A program made the position numbers and the translations under genes. Shown here piece by piece: positions 16,802-25,729 of a DNA stretch of 64,000 nucleotides. The notes below the pieces were generated by a model. It saw only the letters and a list, made by a program, of their open reading frames with translations, was not told where the DNA came from and searched no databases. Where the stretch lies: contig JBKEEJ010000005.1 of NCBI GenBank assembly GCA_047777345.1, positions 1 through 64,000 on the forward strand. Direction: 5' to 3'. Within the stretch, counting starts at the first letter, position 1, and every line of letters begins with the position of its first letter. The stretch is from Anaerocolumna sp047777345 (GTDB lineage Bacteria; Bacillota; Clostridia; Lachnospirales; Lachnospiraceae).

Positions 16802-17630
16802 GGTTTATATCAAACTGCTTTGTAAAAACTTCTTCAACTTCGTCAGCTTCGTTTTTTCTCAATAGTCCGTGGTCTACCAGTATGCAGGTAAGCTGTTTTC
16901 CCACCGCTTTGCTTACCAAAACGGCCGATACCGAGGAATCGACTCCTCCCGACAGGGCGCACAGAACTTTTTTATCACCGATTTTTTCTTTCAAATGCCG
17001 GACGGTTTCATCAACGAACGTGGTCATAGTCCAGGTACCCTTACAACGGCATATATTAAATAGGAAATTTTGCAGTATTTTCATACCGCCCTCGGTTTGT
17101 TTGGCCTCGGGATGGAAAAGTACGCCGTAAAGTTTCTTTTCGGGATTTTCCACGGCTGTTACAGGATAGTTATCGGAATACGCAACTGCCCGAAAACCGG
17201 GAGCGACAGCTTCAATATGTTCCGTATGGCTCATTAGGCAGGTTGCAGGCCGGTTTAAATTGTCAAAAAGCTGTGATACGGTATCAAATTCAATATTTAT
17301 GGTATGGTAATTTTTTTCAATCCTGCCGCCTGCAGAGCCGGATATCTTACCACCGAAAACATGAGTTATCAGATTACATACGTATGATATACCAAGGACG
17401 GGAATTCCGAGAGAATAAATTGCGGGATCGCAAGCCGGAGCATCGGGTTCGTAAACACTGTGGACACCGCCGGTAAATATTATTCCCTTGGGTGCTTTTT
17501 TCTTGATAATTTCAATATCAGTATTGTATGGTAATACTTCGCAATATACGTTACATTCCCTGACACGCCTGGCGACAAGCTGGTTATTGCCTCCGCCGAA
17601 GTCAAGAATAATAATTACTTCTTTTTCCAC
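16740..17630 (-). pseudogene. guaA: GMP synthase, 3'-truncated and with a degenerate glutaminase site
   Basis: GMP synthase converts XMP to GMP using glutamine. This copy starts at 17630 behind AGGAGGTTGAACC. The N-terminal glutaminase domain is recognisable (LDFGGGNNQLVARRVRECNVYCEVLP, cut here to its ends). The nucleophile loop reads GISYVCNL where homologues read GICYGxQL, so the catalytic Cys is Ser82 and neighbours also differ. His173 and Glu175 (FHPEAKQTEGG) remain. The ATP-pyrophosphatase loop SGGVDSS (227-233) is present. Homology ends at RVNAQQRFYDNL near 16760, where phage sequence begins; about 225 residues, including the dimerisation domain, are lost. It cannot be a working GMP synthase as shown. 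A diverged paralogue is possible. Confidence 0.85.
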
Positions 17631-17864
17631 GGTTCAACCTCCTAATTTGTCATATAAGTCCAGAAAGCAAATCCATGTCCGTAAAATAATCTTTTCTGCT
17701 GAAAAATTAAGATTAATAATACATCATTTTATTATAATCCGCAAGATCCGATATTTTATTAACTTATTAGTAATTTTGATATTCTTTATAATCGTAAATT
17801 CAAAATTCAAAACCTGCTAAATAGCGGAATTAATAGGAAAATATTCTTAAATTTTTAAAAAATA

Positions 17865-17893
17865 TTTACAAAAATACAGTATAATGTTACTAT
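17865..17893 (+). promoter_or_regulatory. Possible promoter for the HPt-like gene
   Basis: TTTACA at 17865-17870 and TACTAT at 17888-17893 are 17 bases apart. The 394-base gap between the divergent guaA and the HPt-like gene otherwise holds AT-rich DNA and one leader hairpin. No riboswitch consensus was recognised upstream of guaA. Confidence 0.35.
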
Positions 17894-17958
17894 ATTACTG
17901 TTTGATAACAACATATAGTGTAAGTTTGCATATACATTGAGAGGGAGTTTATATCGAC

Positions 17959-17978
17959 GCATGCGTATTGGCGCATGC
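17959..17978 (+). promoter_or_regulatory. GC-rich leader hairpin
   Basis: GCATGCG (17959-17965), loop TATTGG, and CGCATGC (17972-17978) form a perfect seven-pair GC-rich stem in an AT-rich leader 46 bases before the HPt-like ATG. No T run follows, so it is not a classical terminator. It may affect mRNA stability or bind a protein. Confidence 0.4.
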
Positions 17979-18024
17979 ATATATTGATAAAAACGGACGT
18001 TATGTTCGTTAGGAAGGGGTTATA

Positions 18025-18516
18025 ATGTTCAGTTATCATATGAGGGATTTGTTTGATGTGGTACCCGAGATAGATTTTAATAAGGGATATAATTATTACC
18101 TTCATAATATGGAGAATTATTCAAAGGCATTGCTGGCCACGCTGAAAAGCATAAGATCAAAGCTGCCTATTCTCAGAAATATGATAGAAACTAAAGAATA
18201 TGAAGGTTTGAGGATGATTACCCAGACATTAAGAAGAATGATGACTACCATAGGAGGAGAAAAGATAGCCGAGATATCCTATAATTTGGAATATGCCTTG
18301 TTGAATGAAGAAAACGGCTTTAATGACTTGCTTATGGAATATACGGCTACTCTCGAAGACCTGGCGGACAGAATGGAGGAACTCGTAAAGAGGTTGCCGA
18401 TAAAGAATTTCAATACGGAGCATGATAACAGGATTTCCTATTTTGATTATGATTTCAGGAGAACAAAAGAATTTATTGAATATACCAAGGATTTGGAAAA
18501 TAAAAAAATTATCTGA
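18025..18516 (+). CDS. HPt-like helical protein lacking the phospho-histidine
   Basis: This 163-residue protein starts at ATG 18025 behind AGGAAGGGGTTATA. It is all-helical. The segment around residues 61-90 (LRMITQTLRRMMTTIGG, then AEISYNLEYALL) has the spacing of the histidine phosphotransfer motif H-T-L-K-G followed by IGA and LE-A. The position of the phosphorylated His is Gln67. It therefore looks like a pseudo-HPt that could bind a receiver domain but not carry phosphate. A response regulator gene follows 183 bases downstream, but a terminator lies between them, so they are not clearly co-transcribed. The HPt reading is inference from pattern. Confidence 0.6.
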   Translation: MFSYHMRDLFDVVPEIDFNKGYNYYLHNMENYSKALLATLKSIRSKLPILRNMIETKEYEGLRMITQTLRRMMTTIGGEKIAEISYNLEYALLNEENGFNDLLMEYTATLEDLADRMEELVKRLPIKNFNTEHDNRISYFDYDFRRTKEFIEYTKDLENKKII

Positions 18517-18537
18517 AAAATGGATTTTACCCCCATT

Positions 18538-18580
18538 AAAAGCCCCGTCTTTCCCTGCTGACAAAGACAGGGCTTTTTTA
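18538..18580 (+). terminator. Rho-independent terminator after the HPt-like gene
   Basis: AAAAGCCC-GTCTTT (18538-18552) and AAAGAC-GGGCTTTT (18562-18575) form a long stem with one mismatch and a run of T. Confidence 0.8.
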
Positions 18581-18699
18581 TTTTGCTGTTTAAGCCGATT
18601 GATATTTGACTACTCGTATTAGGGCTTATAAAATATAATTGGTGCGATATGTTTCTATAAAAACGATATAGATTAATATGAATTTTGGGGTCGGATAGA

Positions 18700-19371
18700 A
18701 TGTATAAGATACTTATTGTGGAAGACGATATGACTATAGCCAATATAATAAAAGAACATCTTGCCTCATGGGGTATGATAACCCGCTGCGTTACCGATTT
18801 TCAGAATGTACTTTCCGAATTCGCAGACTTTTCACCACATCTTGTACTTTTGGATATATCTCTGCCTTTTTATAACGGGTACCATTGGTGCACCAAAATC
18901 AGGGCCGTATCGCAGGTTCCTATAATATTCATCTCATCGGCTTCTGATAATATGAATATTGTCATGGCCATCAATATGGGCGGAGACGATTTTATCTCAA
19001 AGCCTTTTGATTTGTCGGTTTTGGTGGCAAAGGTACAGGCTCTTCTTCGCAGGACATATAATTTTGCAGGCGGAACCGACATACTGGAGCATAAAGGGGT
19101 TATTTTAAATCTGTCGGACTCATCGGTAACATATAATGAGAGCAAGGTCGAACTGACAAAGAATGAGTTTAAAATTCTGCAGGTTTTGTTTGAAAAACGG
19201 GGTCAGGTGGTAAGCAGGGATACTCTTATGTACCGCTTATGGGAAACCGATGATTTTGTGGATGAGAATACACTTACCGTTAATATGAACAGACTCAGAA
19301 AGAAACTTTCGGGTATCGGAATAAATGATTTTATAATAACAAAAAAGGGATTAGGTTACATGGTGGAGTGA
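18700..19371 (+). CDS. bceR: Response regulator, OmpR family, BceR-like
   Basis: This 223-residue regulator starts at ATG 18700; the TTG at 18685 is in frame but sits on the only purine-rich stretch (TTTTGGGGT). The receiver domain has the acidic pocket VEDD (residues 7-10), phospho-acceptor Asp52 (LVLLDISLP) and Lys near 101 (SKPFD). The C-terminal winged helix has VELTKNEFKILQVLFEKRG and a closing TKKGLGYMVE. It is followed two bases later by an intramembrane-sensing kinase and then by a Bce-type ABC transporter. In Firmicutes these modules answer to peptide antibiotics such as bacitracin and switch on their own transporter. Confidence 0.87.
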   Translation: MYKILIVEDDMTIANIIKEHLASWGMITRCVTDFQNVLSEFADFSPHLVLLDISLPFYNGYHWCTKIRAVSQVPIIFISSASDNMNIVMAINMGGDDFISKPFDLSVLVAKVQALLRRTYNFAGGTDILEHKGVILNLSDSSVTYNESKVELTKNEFKILQVLFEKRGQVVSRDTLMYRLWETDDFVDENTLTVNMNRLRKKLSGIGINDFIITKKGLGYMVE

Positions 19372-19372
19372 T

Positions 19373-20350
19373 ATGAGACTGATTTGGGAGTATTTGAAAT
19401 TAAAACGGAAACCTTTGTTTTTGCTTTTTATTTTTATATTTATTTATGCCTCCGTATTTCATCTGTATGACTTACCTGTGGAAGCGGTAGGCTATGCAGG
19501 CCTGCTGTGCATGGTCGTTTTGATTATATTAGGAACTTATGATTTTATCAAATTTTTAAAAAAACATAAGAAACTGGTTAAAATGCGGTCGGACATTACC
19601 GTTTCGACAGATAACCTGCCGGAAGCTGACGGAAGGATAGAACAGGACTATCTTGATCTGATCAAGGCACTGTATGACGATAAGCAGCGGTATATGGCGG
19701 AGAGCGATAAGGAAAAAAACGAAATGATTGATTATTACACTTTATGGGCCCATCAAATCAAGACTCCGATTGCCGCCATGAGACTTATTCTACAAAGTGA
19801 GGATATACCGCAATATCATGAGCTTAATGAGCAGCTTTTCAAGATAGAACGGTATGTCGAAATGGTCATGGCTTATTTAAGAATCGGAAGCAGCAGTACG
19901 GACTTCTTACTGAAAAAATATGAGCTGGAAGATATGGTGAAACAATCGGTCCGTAAATATGCGCCGGTGTTTATCCGTAAAAAAATCGGCATTAAGCTGG
20001 GAAATCTTAAATTTAAGGTATTAACAGACGAAAAATGGCTGTGTTTTGCTATAGAACAGATACTGTCCAATGCCATCAAGTATACGGACGAAGGATATAT
20101 CCTTATAGATTCGGAAAATGAAACAACGCTGGTAATTAAGGATACAGGTATCGGTATTGCTCCGGAAGATTTACCGCGTATATGCGAAAAGGGATATACA
20201 GGATATAACGGAAGAATTGACAAAAGGGCTTCAGGAATAGGGTTATATCTGACAAAACAGATCCTTACTAAGCTGGGTCACAAAATTTCGTTTGAATCCG
20301 AGATAGGAAAAGGAACCACGGTCCGTATCGATATGAGCAGCGGTGATTGA
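19373..20350 (+). CDS. bceS: Intramembrane-sensing histidine kinase, BceS-like
   Basis: This 325-residue kinase has two N-terminal membrane helices (about residues 14-34 and 38-58) separated by only a few residues, hence no extracellular sensor. This is the hallmark of BceS-type kinases, which sense through their partner transporter. The DHp domain has WAHQIKTPIAAMRL with phospho-acceptor His127. The ATPase domain has ILSNAIKYT (N box), DTGIGI (G1) and GIGLYLTKQI (G2). It starts two bases after the bceR stop. The frame is intact. Confidence 0.88.
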   Translation: MRLIWEYLKLKRKPLFLLFIFIFIYASVFHLYDLPVEAVGYAGLLCMVVLIILGTYDFIKFLKKHKKLVKMRSDITVSTDNLPEADGRIEQDYLDLIKALYDDKQRYMAESDKEKNEMIDYYTLWAHQIKTPIAAMRLILQSEDIPQYHELNEQLFKIERYVEMVMAYLRIGSSSTDFLLKKYELEDMVKQSVRKYAPVFIRKKIGIKLGNLKFKVLTDEKWLCFAIEQILSNAIKYTDEGYILIDSENETTLVIKDTGIGIAPEDLPRICEKGYTGYNGRIDKRASGIGLYLTKQILTKLGHKISFESEIGKGTTVRIDMSSGD

Positions 20351-20439
20351 CTGTCTGTAACTGTGTCATCAAAATGATTTTATAAGAAGCAATACATAAA
20401 CATGATTTGTTTTGTCAATTAAGCCCGTATTTTTAGAAT

Positions 20440-20455
20440 CTTACAAAAATGTAAG
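20440..20455 (+). promoter_or_regulatory. BceR-type operator upstream of the transporter
   Basis: CTTACAAAAATGTAAG is an inverted repeat that contains TTACA, four bases, TGTAA. This matches the TNACA-N4-TGTAA consensus described for BceR-like regulators. It lies 90 bases before the ATG of the ABC ATPase, where such operators normally sit. Confidence 0.7.
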
Positions 20456-20544
20456 TTACGGGCCGGTTTTGTAAGGTCAATCAATGGCAGAAAGCCTGCG
20501 TTACCGCTAAAATAAGCACAGAAAATGCAAGGAGGTTATTAAAG

Positions 20545-21313
20545 ATGGCTTTACTGGAAGTAAGAAATCTAAAGAAGGTTTATACAAGCAGATTTGGCGG
20601 TAACCATGTACAGGCTTTAAGCGATGTGAATTTTACCGTGGAAGCCGGCGAATATGTTTCCATTATGGGCGAGTCGGGTTCGGGGAAAAACCACCCTATT
20701 AAATATACTTGCGACTCTGGATAAACCGACTGGCGGGGAAGTTTTATTATCTGGCATGAATTTGGCCAATGTAAAGGATATGGATATAGCCGCATTCCGG
20801 AGAGACAATATTGGTTTTGTTTTTCAGGATTTTAATTTGCTGGATACGTTTTCGATAAAGGACAATATTTTTCTTCCTTTGGTGCTGGCGGGCAAATCAT
20901 ACAAAGAGATGGAACACAGGATAAAACCGCTGGCCGCAAAACTTGGGATTACAGATATTCTGAATAAATATCCTTATGAGGTATCGGGAGGCCAGAAGCA
21001 GAGAACTGCGGTATGCCGGGCACTTATTACAAATCCGCAAATCATACTGGCAGATGAGCCCACCGATTCGCTGGATTCCAAAGCTACCGATCAACTTCTT
21101 AATTTATTTGAAAGAATCAACGAGGACGGGCAAACCATATTAATGGTGACACATTCGGTGAAGGCTGCCAGTCATGCGAAACGGGTTTTATTTATCAAGG
21201 ACGGAACGGTATATCACCAGATATACAGGGGCAATTGCAGCTTCGACGAAATGTATCAGAAAATATCCGATACCCTGACTTTGCTGACCACCGGAGGTGA
21301 CAGAAATGCGTAA
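20545..21313 (+). pseudogene. bceA: Bce-type ABC transporter ATPase, frameshifted in Walker A
   Basis: The ATPase starts at ATG 20545 behind AAGGAGGTTATTAAAG. The frame is normal up to MGESGSGK. It then slips because the A run before CCACC (about 20688-20692) has one base too many; with four A it reads GESGSGKTTLLNILATLDKPT. The rest runs to 21313 with Q-loop FVFQDFNLL, signature VSGGQKQR, Walker B IILADEPT and H-loop MVTHS. The position after DEPT is Asp where the family has Gly (DEPTDSLDSKA). The gene ends eight bases inside the permease. Corrected length is about 256 residues. As an isolated A-run change this is likely an error, because the rest of the module is conserved. Confidence 0.85.
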
Positions 21314-23313
21314 AGGTTTGTTTCCCTCTCTCGCATGGCAAAATTTACGCAAGAACGGTAAATTTTATTTGCCTTATATATTAACCGTTATATGTACTGT
21401 GGCAGGTTTTTATATTATAAATGCCATAGCTTCGGATAAAGGGGTTGCGGAACTTAGGGGCGCGTCTTATGTGTATACGATGATGTCTTGGGGCAATTTT
21501 ATTATCTGCATATTTGCAGTGATTTTTTTACTGTACACCAACAGCTTTCTGATGAAGCGGCGCAATAAGGAATTGGCTTTATATAATATACTGGGAATGG
21601 GAAAACGGCATATTGCCAGGATTTTATGCTTTGAGGCCTTATATGTGGCATTAATCGGTATAACCGGCGGTTTGCTCTGCGGTATATTGCTTCACAAGCT
21701 GGTTACCCTTGCTTTATTTAAGCTATTGCGTTTTGATGTCCCTTTCGGTATTTCGGTTTCTGCTGTTGCCATAAAATCGTCGGTCACGCTGTTTTCCGTA
21801 ATTATCGGTATAACCCTTGTGCAAAATCTTTATCGTATCCGCAAGGTTAATCCTATAGAATTGCTGAACAGCGCAAATGCGGGAGAAAGAGAGCCGAAAA
21901 GCAAAAGACTGTTGGCACTGATTGGCGTACTTACTCTTGGAGGAGGATATTATATAGCTCTTACGACGGAATCGGCTATAAAAGCAATTTCTGTCTATTT
22001 CTTGGCCGTATTACTGGTTATAGTGGGGACCTATTGCCTTTTTACTGCCGTGAGCATCGTGGTTTTGAAGCTGTTACGGAAAAACAAAAGGATATATTAT
22101 AAAACGAAACATTTCATCGGGATTTCCGGAATGCTGTACCGGATGAAACAAAATGCCGTAGGCCTTGCAAATATATGTATATTGTCCACTATGGTGCTTG
22201 TTATGGTATCGGGAACTCTGGCCCTTTATCTTGGGACGGAGGATGAACTGAATCATTTATATCCGGGACAAATAGTGACGGAGGTTTCCATAGACGGTGA
22301 AAAGCTAAATGATTTTAAAAAGGATATGCTGACGGAAAAAATAAAAGATACAGTCCAAAAAAACAGAGGGGAAATAAAGAAATTTGAAGAATATACCTAT
22401 CTGACATTTTCGGCAGAAAAAGGGGAAGGATATTACTATATAAATAATGAAAGAAAATTCAATACAGGATATGTACAACTATGTTTTATAACCGAAAAAG
22501 ATTATTCAAAGCTGACCGGAAGAGAGGTTAAACTTAAGGAAGATGAAATCCTGTTATATGAAATAACAACGGATCAAAGCGAAAATCTGCGTATTGAGGC
22601 GGAGAATTATTCATTAAAGTATACCGTCACAGAACATCTTGACAGCTTCCCGGCAATAGGTGATTTGACTACTTATATGATTAATACGTTTTTTGTGGTT
22701 GTGAAGGACGAACAGGTGATGGATGTATTATACAAAGTTCAGAAGTCCGCTTTTAAGGAATATGCCAGCGATTTTGAATGGGTAGCTGTAGTTGATACGG
22801 ATTTAAATGAAGAGATGCAAATTAAATGTGCGAAAGAAATATCTTCGGCAAGGGACACAGGCGATTATAATCGTTTTCAGGGTCATGTCAAGAGCCGAAG
22901 GCTCGGCCAGGTTTTATGCTATGAACGGTGGCTTTTTGTTCCTGGGTATATTTTTGGGACTCCTTTTTATCATGGCAACAGTTTTAATTATTTACTACAA
23001 GCAAATATCCGAAGGCTATGATGATAAAGGCCGTTTTGAGATTATGCAAAAAGTCGGGCTTCCCAAAAAAGAAATCAAGCGTTCCATAGGCACCCAGATT
23101 CTTGTTATATTCTTTGCACCTTTGGCGGTGGCCGCAATACATGTGGCCTTTGATTTCAAAATAATGTTAAAACTATTAAGCCTGTTTTCCATTACCAACA
23201 ACCGTCTTACAATGCTTTGTACCGTAGGAACGCTGCTCGGTTTTGCCGTAGTGTACGGTATGGTATATGCCCTGACAGCAAGAACATATTATAAGATTGT
23301 AAGCGCTAAGTAA
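21306..23313 (+). pseudogene. bceB: Bce-type ABC permease (FtsX family), frameshifted near the C-terminus
   Basis: The permease starts at ATG 21306 behind GGAGGTGACAGAA, overlapping the ATPase gene. Ten membrane helices are expected. Four near the N-terminus and several in the middle are clear, followed by a large extracellular domain at about residues 315-510 (from YLGTEDELNHLYPG). That domain between helices VII and VIII is typical of BceB and determines peptide specificity. The frame slips near 22885-22895, after DYNRFQGH. The alternative frame continues with SRAEGSARFYAMNGG, three more helices and the end at 23313. Corrected length is about 669 residues, normal for the family. Confidence 0.85.
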
Positions 23314-23456
23314 AACCGGAAGAAAAGACTGCTCATAAAAGCGTACGGCTTCATTAAAACAACACAGGCTGAGATCCTTGTGACGCATGACGGATATGTA
23401 AATGTCCGACTGTTATGCCACAAATCACAGCCTGTGTTTTAGATTTCCAAAATTAA

Positions 23457-25701
23457 TTAAAACAGCTTGGTCTTTTGCCCTTTGTCTCCCCGTTTACGGA
23501 TTTTTATTTTACTTACTTCTATTTCTTTGCCGTTGTATTTGAAAGTTTCGGTTTCGGGACCGACTACTGCGGCAAAACGTACCGAATCGTCTTTATTCAG
23601 CTTAATGGCTTTTACGCCACGGCTGTTCTTTTTAAGTTCCGGAACTTCCGATAAGGGGAAGCCCAGGGATAAGCCCTGATGTGTAATTAAAATTACATTC
23701 ATTTTGCCGGACAGAACTTCATGGGCGGAAAGAAGGGTGATCCCAGCCAGTTCGTCGCCTTCATCCAGTTTGGTGGCGCTTATTTGTGAACGGTTCGTTT
23801 CAAATTCCGCACCGGAAACCTGCTTGATAAAACCGTTCTTTGTAACAAACAGAAGCTGGGATTCGAATAACTGCTCGAAGGATGCATAAAGCATGACTTC
23901 TTCTTTTTCCAGCTTGCATAAGGTATGGATTAATGCGCCTCTGTCCTTCATCTTGCATCTCGGTATATTTTCCGCTTTTACCTGGAACATGCTGCCCTCT
24001 TTGGTGAAGCAGCACAGCCTGTCCGTATTTTTCATCTGAATAATATGGCTGTATTCTTTCAGATTATCCTCCAGGGCTCTGGAATAACTGGTAGAATCTA
24101 TGGATTTGGTATAACCGAAGCGGTCTATAAGAACGTATATATCCTCGATTTTCTTTTCTTCCACATAATCCTGGGTTATGGCGTTAATAAGCATGGTTCT
24201 GCGGTGAATGTGGAACTTCTTCTTGTATTCGGTAAGGCGCTTCTTTATTACCTTGAACAATTCCTTTTGGCTTCCGAGAACTTTTTCATATTCGTTTATG
24301 GAATCTTTCAAACTTTCTTCTTCATCATGGAGTTTCATAATTTCAAGGCCTATCAATTTGGAAAGCTGCATGGAAAGAATGGCGTCCGCCTGCTTATCCG
24401 TAAAATTAAGCGCAGACGCTTCTTTTCGGGAAGCTTCCGATTTGAAACGGATGCCTTCCGTTTTGCCGTGAACAAGGCAGTCTTTGGCCTGCTTGACGGA
24501 AGAGCTGCCGCGAAGTATTTCAATAATCAGGTCAATAATATCCGTAGCCTTAATTAAGCCGCCCACGATTTCAAGGCGGTTTTTGGCTTTATCGAGAAGA
24601 TATTTATATTCTTTCGTATAAAGTTCTATCTGGAAATCAACAAATTCCTTAATCAGGCCTTTCAGGTTGAATAATTTCGGCTGCTGGTCCTTAATGGCCA
24701 GTAAATTGACTGAATAGGTATCTTCCATTAGGGTCTTTTTATAAAGACCGTTTAAGAGGTTCTGGATATCCCTGTCTTTTTTGACTTCTATAACAATCCT
24801 GATGCCTTCCTTGGAAGATTCGTCTCTCACATCATTTATTTTTTTCCTTAATCAGATTTGAGAGGTTTTCCACCAGTTTGGATTTGTTTCCCGCAACGGT
24901 ATAGGGAATTTCGGTAATTACGATATTTTTCTTGCCATAATCTGCATTTTCTATTTCGGTCTTGGCACGGATGCGGATTTTTCCTTCACCGGTTTCATAG
25001 ATTTTTTCCATTTCGTCCGCATTTATTTTGGTTCCTCCGGTGGGAAAATCGGGAGCGGGTATATATTTCATCAACTCATTTATGGTTATGTCGGGATTAT
25101 CCATATAGGCTATAATGCCGTTTATGACTTCCTCCGGGTTGTGGGGCGGTATATTGGTTGCCATACCGACTGCAATACCGGTTGTGCCGTTAATGAGAAG
25201 ATTGGGTATCATGGCGGGCAGGACCGTAGGCTCTTTTTCGCTGCCGTCGAAATTCGGAACAAATTCTGTCAGGTCTTTATCCAGCTGATCAAGCAGAGCC
25301 ATGGCCCCCGGTGAAAGTCTTGCTTCGGTATAACGCATGGCTGCGGCCCCGTCTCCGTCTATGGAACCGAAATTACCGTGACCGTCCACCAGAGGTATCA
25401 TAAGGGAATAATCCTTGGTCATGTTGACCAGGGCTTCGTATATGGAACTGTCTCCGTGGGGGTGATATTTACCCATGGTATCGCCCACGATACGGGCGCT
25501 TTTTCTGTGGGGCTTATCCGGTTCCAGCCCCAATTCTTTCATGGAGTACAGGATTCTGCGCTGTACGGGTTTTAAGCCGTCCCTTACGTCGGGAACCGCT
25601 CTTGCCACAATTACGCTCATGGCATAATCCCGGTAGCTGTTTTTCATTTCTTCCGAATAATCAAGTTGAACTATTTGCTCGTTAGGGTTTTGGTTGCTCA
25701 T
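23457..25701 (-). pseudogene. parC: DNA topoisomerase IV subunit A, frameshifted at a poly-A run
   Basis: This is the DNA-cutting subunit of topoisomerase IV, which decatenates daughter chromosomes. It starts at 25701 behind AGGAGGTAACA. The active-site pair Arg123-Tyr124 (AAMRYTEARLS) and the quinolone-pocket motif HPHGDSSIYEALV are present. The frame breaks at a run of seven T on the plus strand (24839-24845). With six it reads IKEKINDVRDESSKEG, a conserved segment. The C-terminal part is the beta-pinwheel DNA-wrapping domain. Joined length is about 747 residues, normal for Clostridia. A run-length error is more likely than loss of an essential gene. It lies 28 bases after parE in one operon. 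A GyrA paralogue is a less likely alternative. Confidence 0.85.
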
Positions 25702-25729
25702 TGTTACCTCCTGTATAGTTTATTGGAGC

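Noticed and set aside
17631..18024. Purine riboswitch upstream of guaA
   Set aside because: I looked for the conserved purine aptamer core and found no match in this interval.
20688..20694. A run in bceA as a programmed frameshift site
   Set aside because: There is no downstream stem or stimulatory ribosome binding site, and similar run-length breaks occur in many unrelated genes in the window.
24045..24557. Plus-strand frame of 170 codons inside parC
   Set aside because: It lies antisense to a conserved topoisomerase gene and has no protein-family features.
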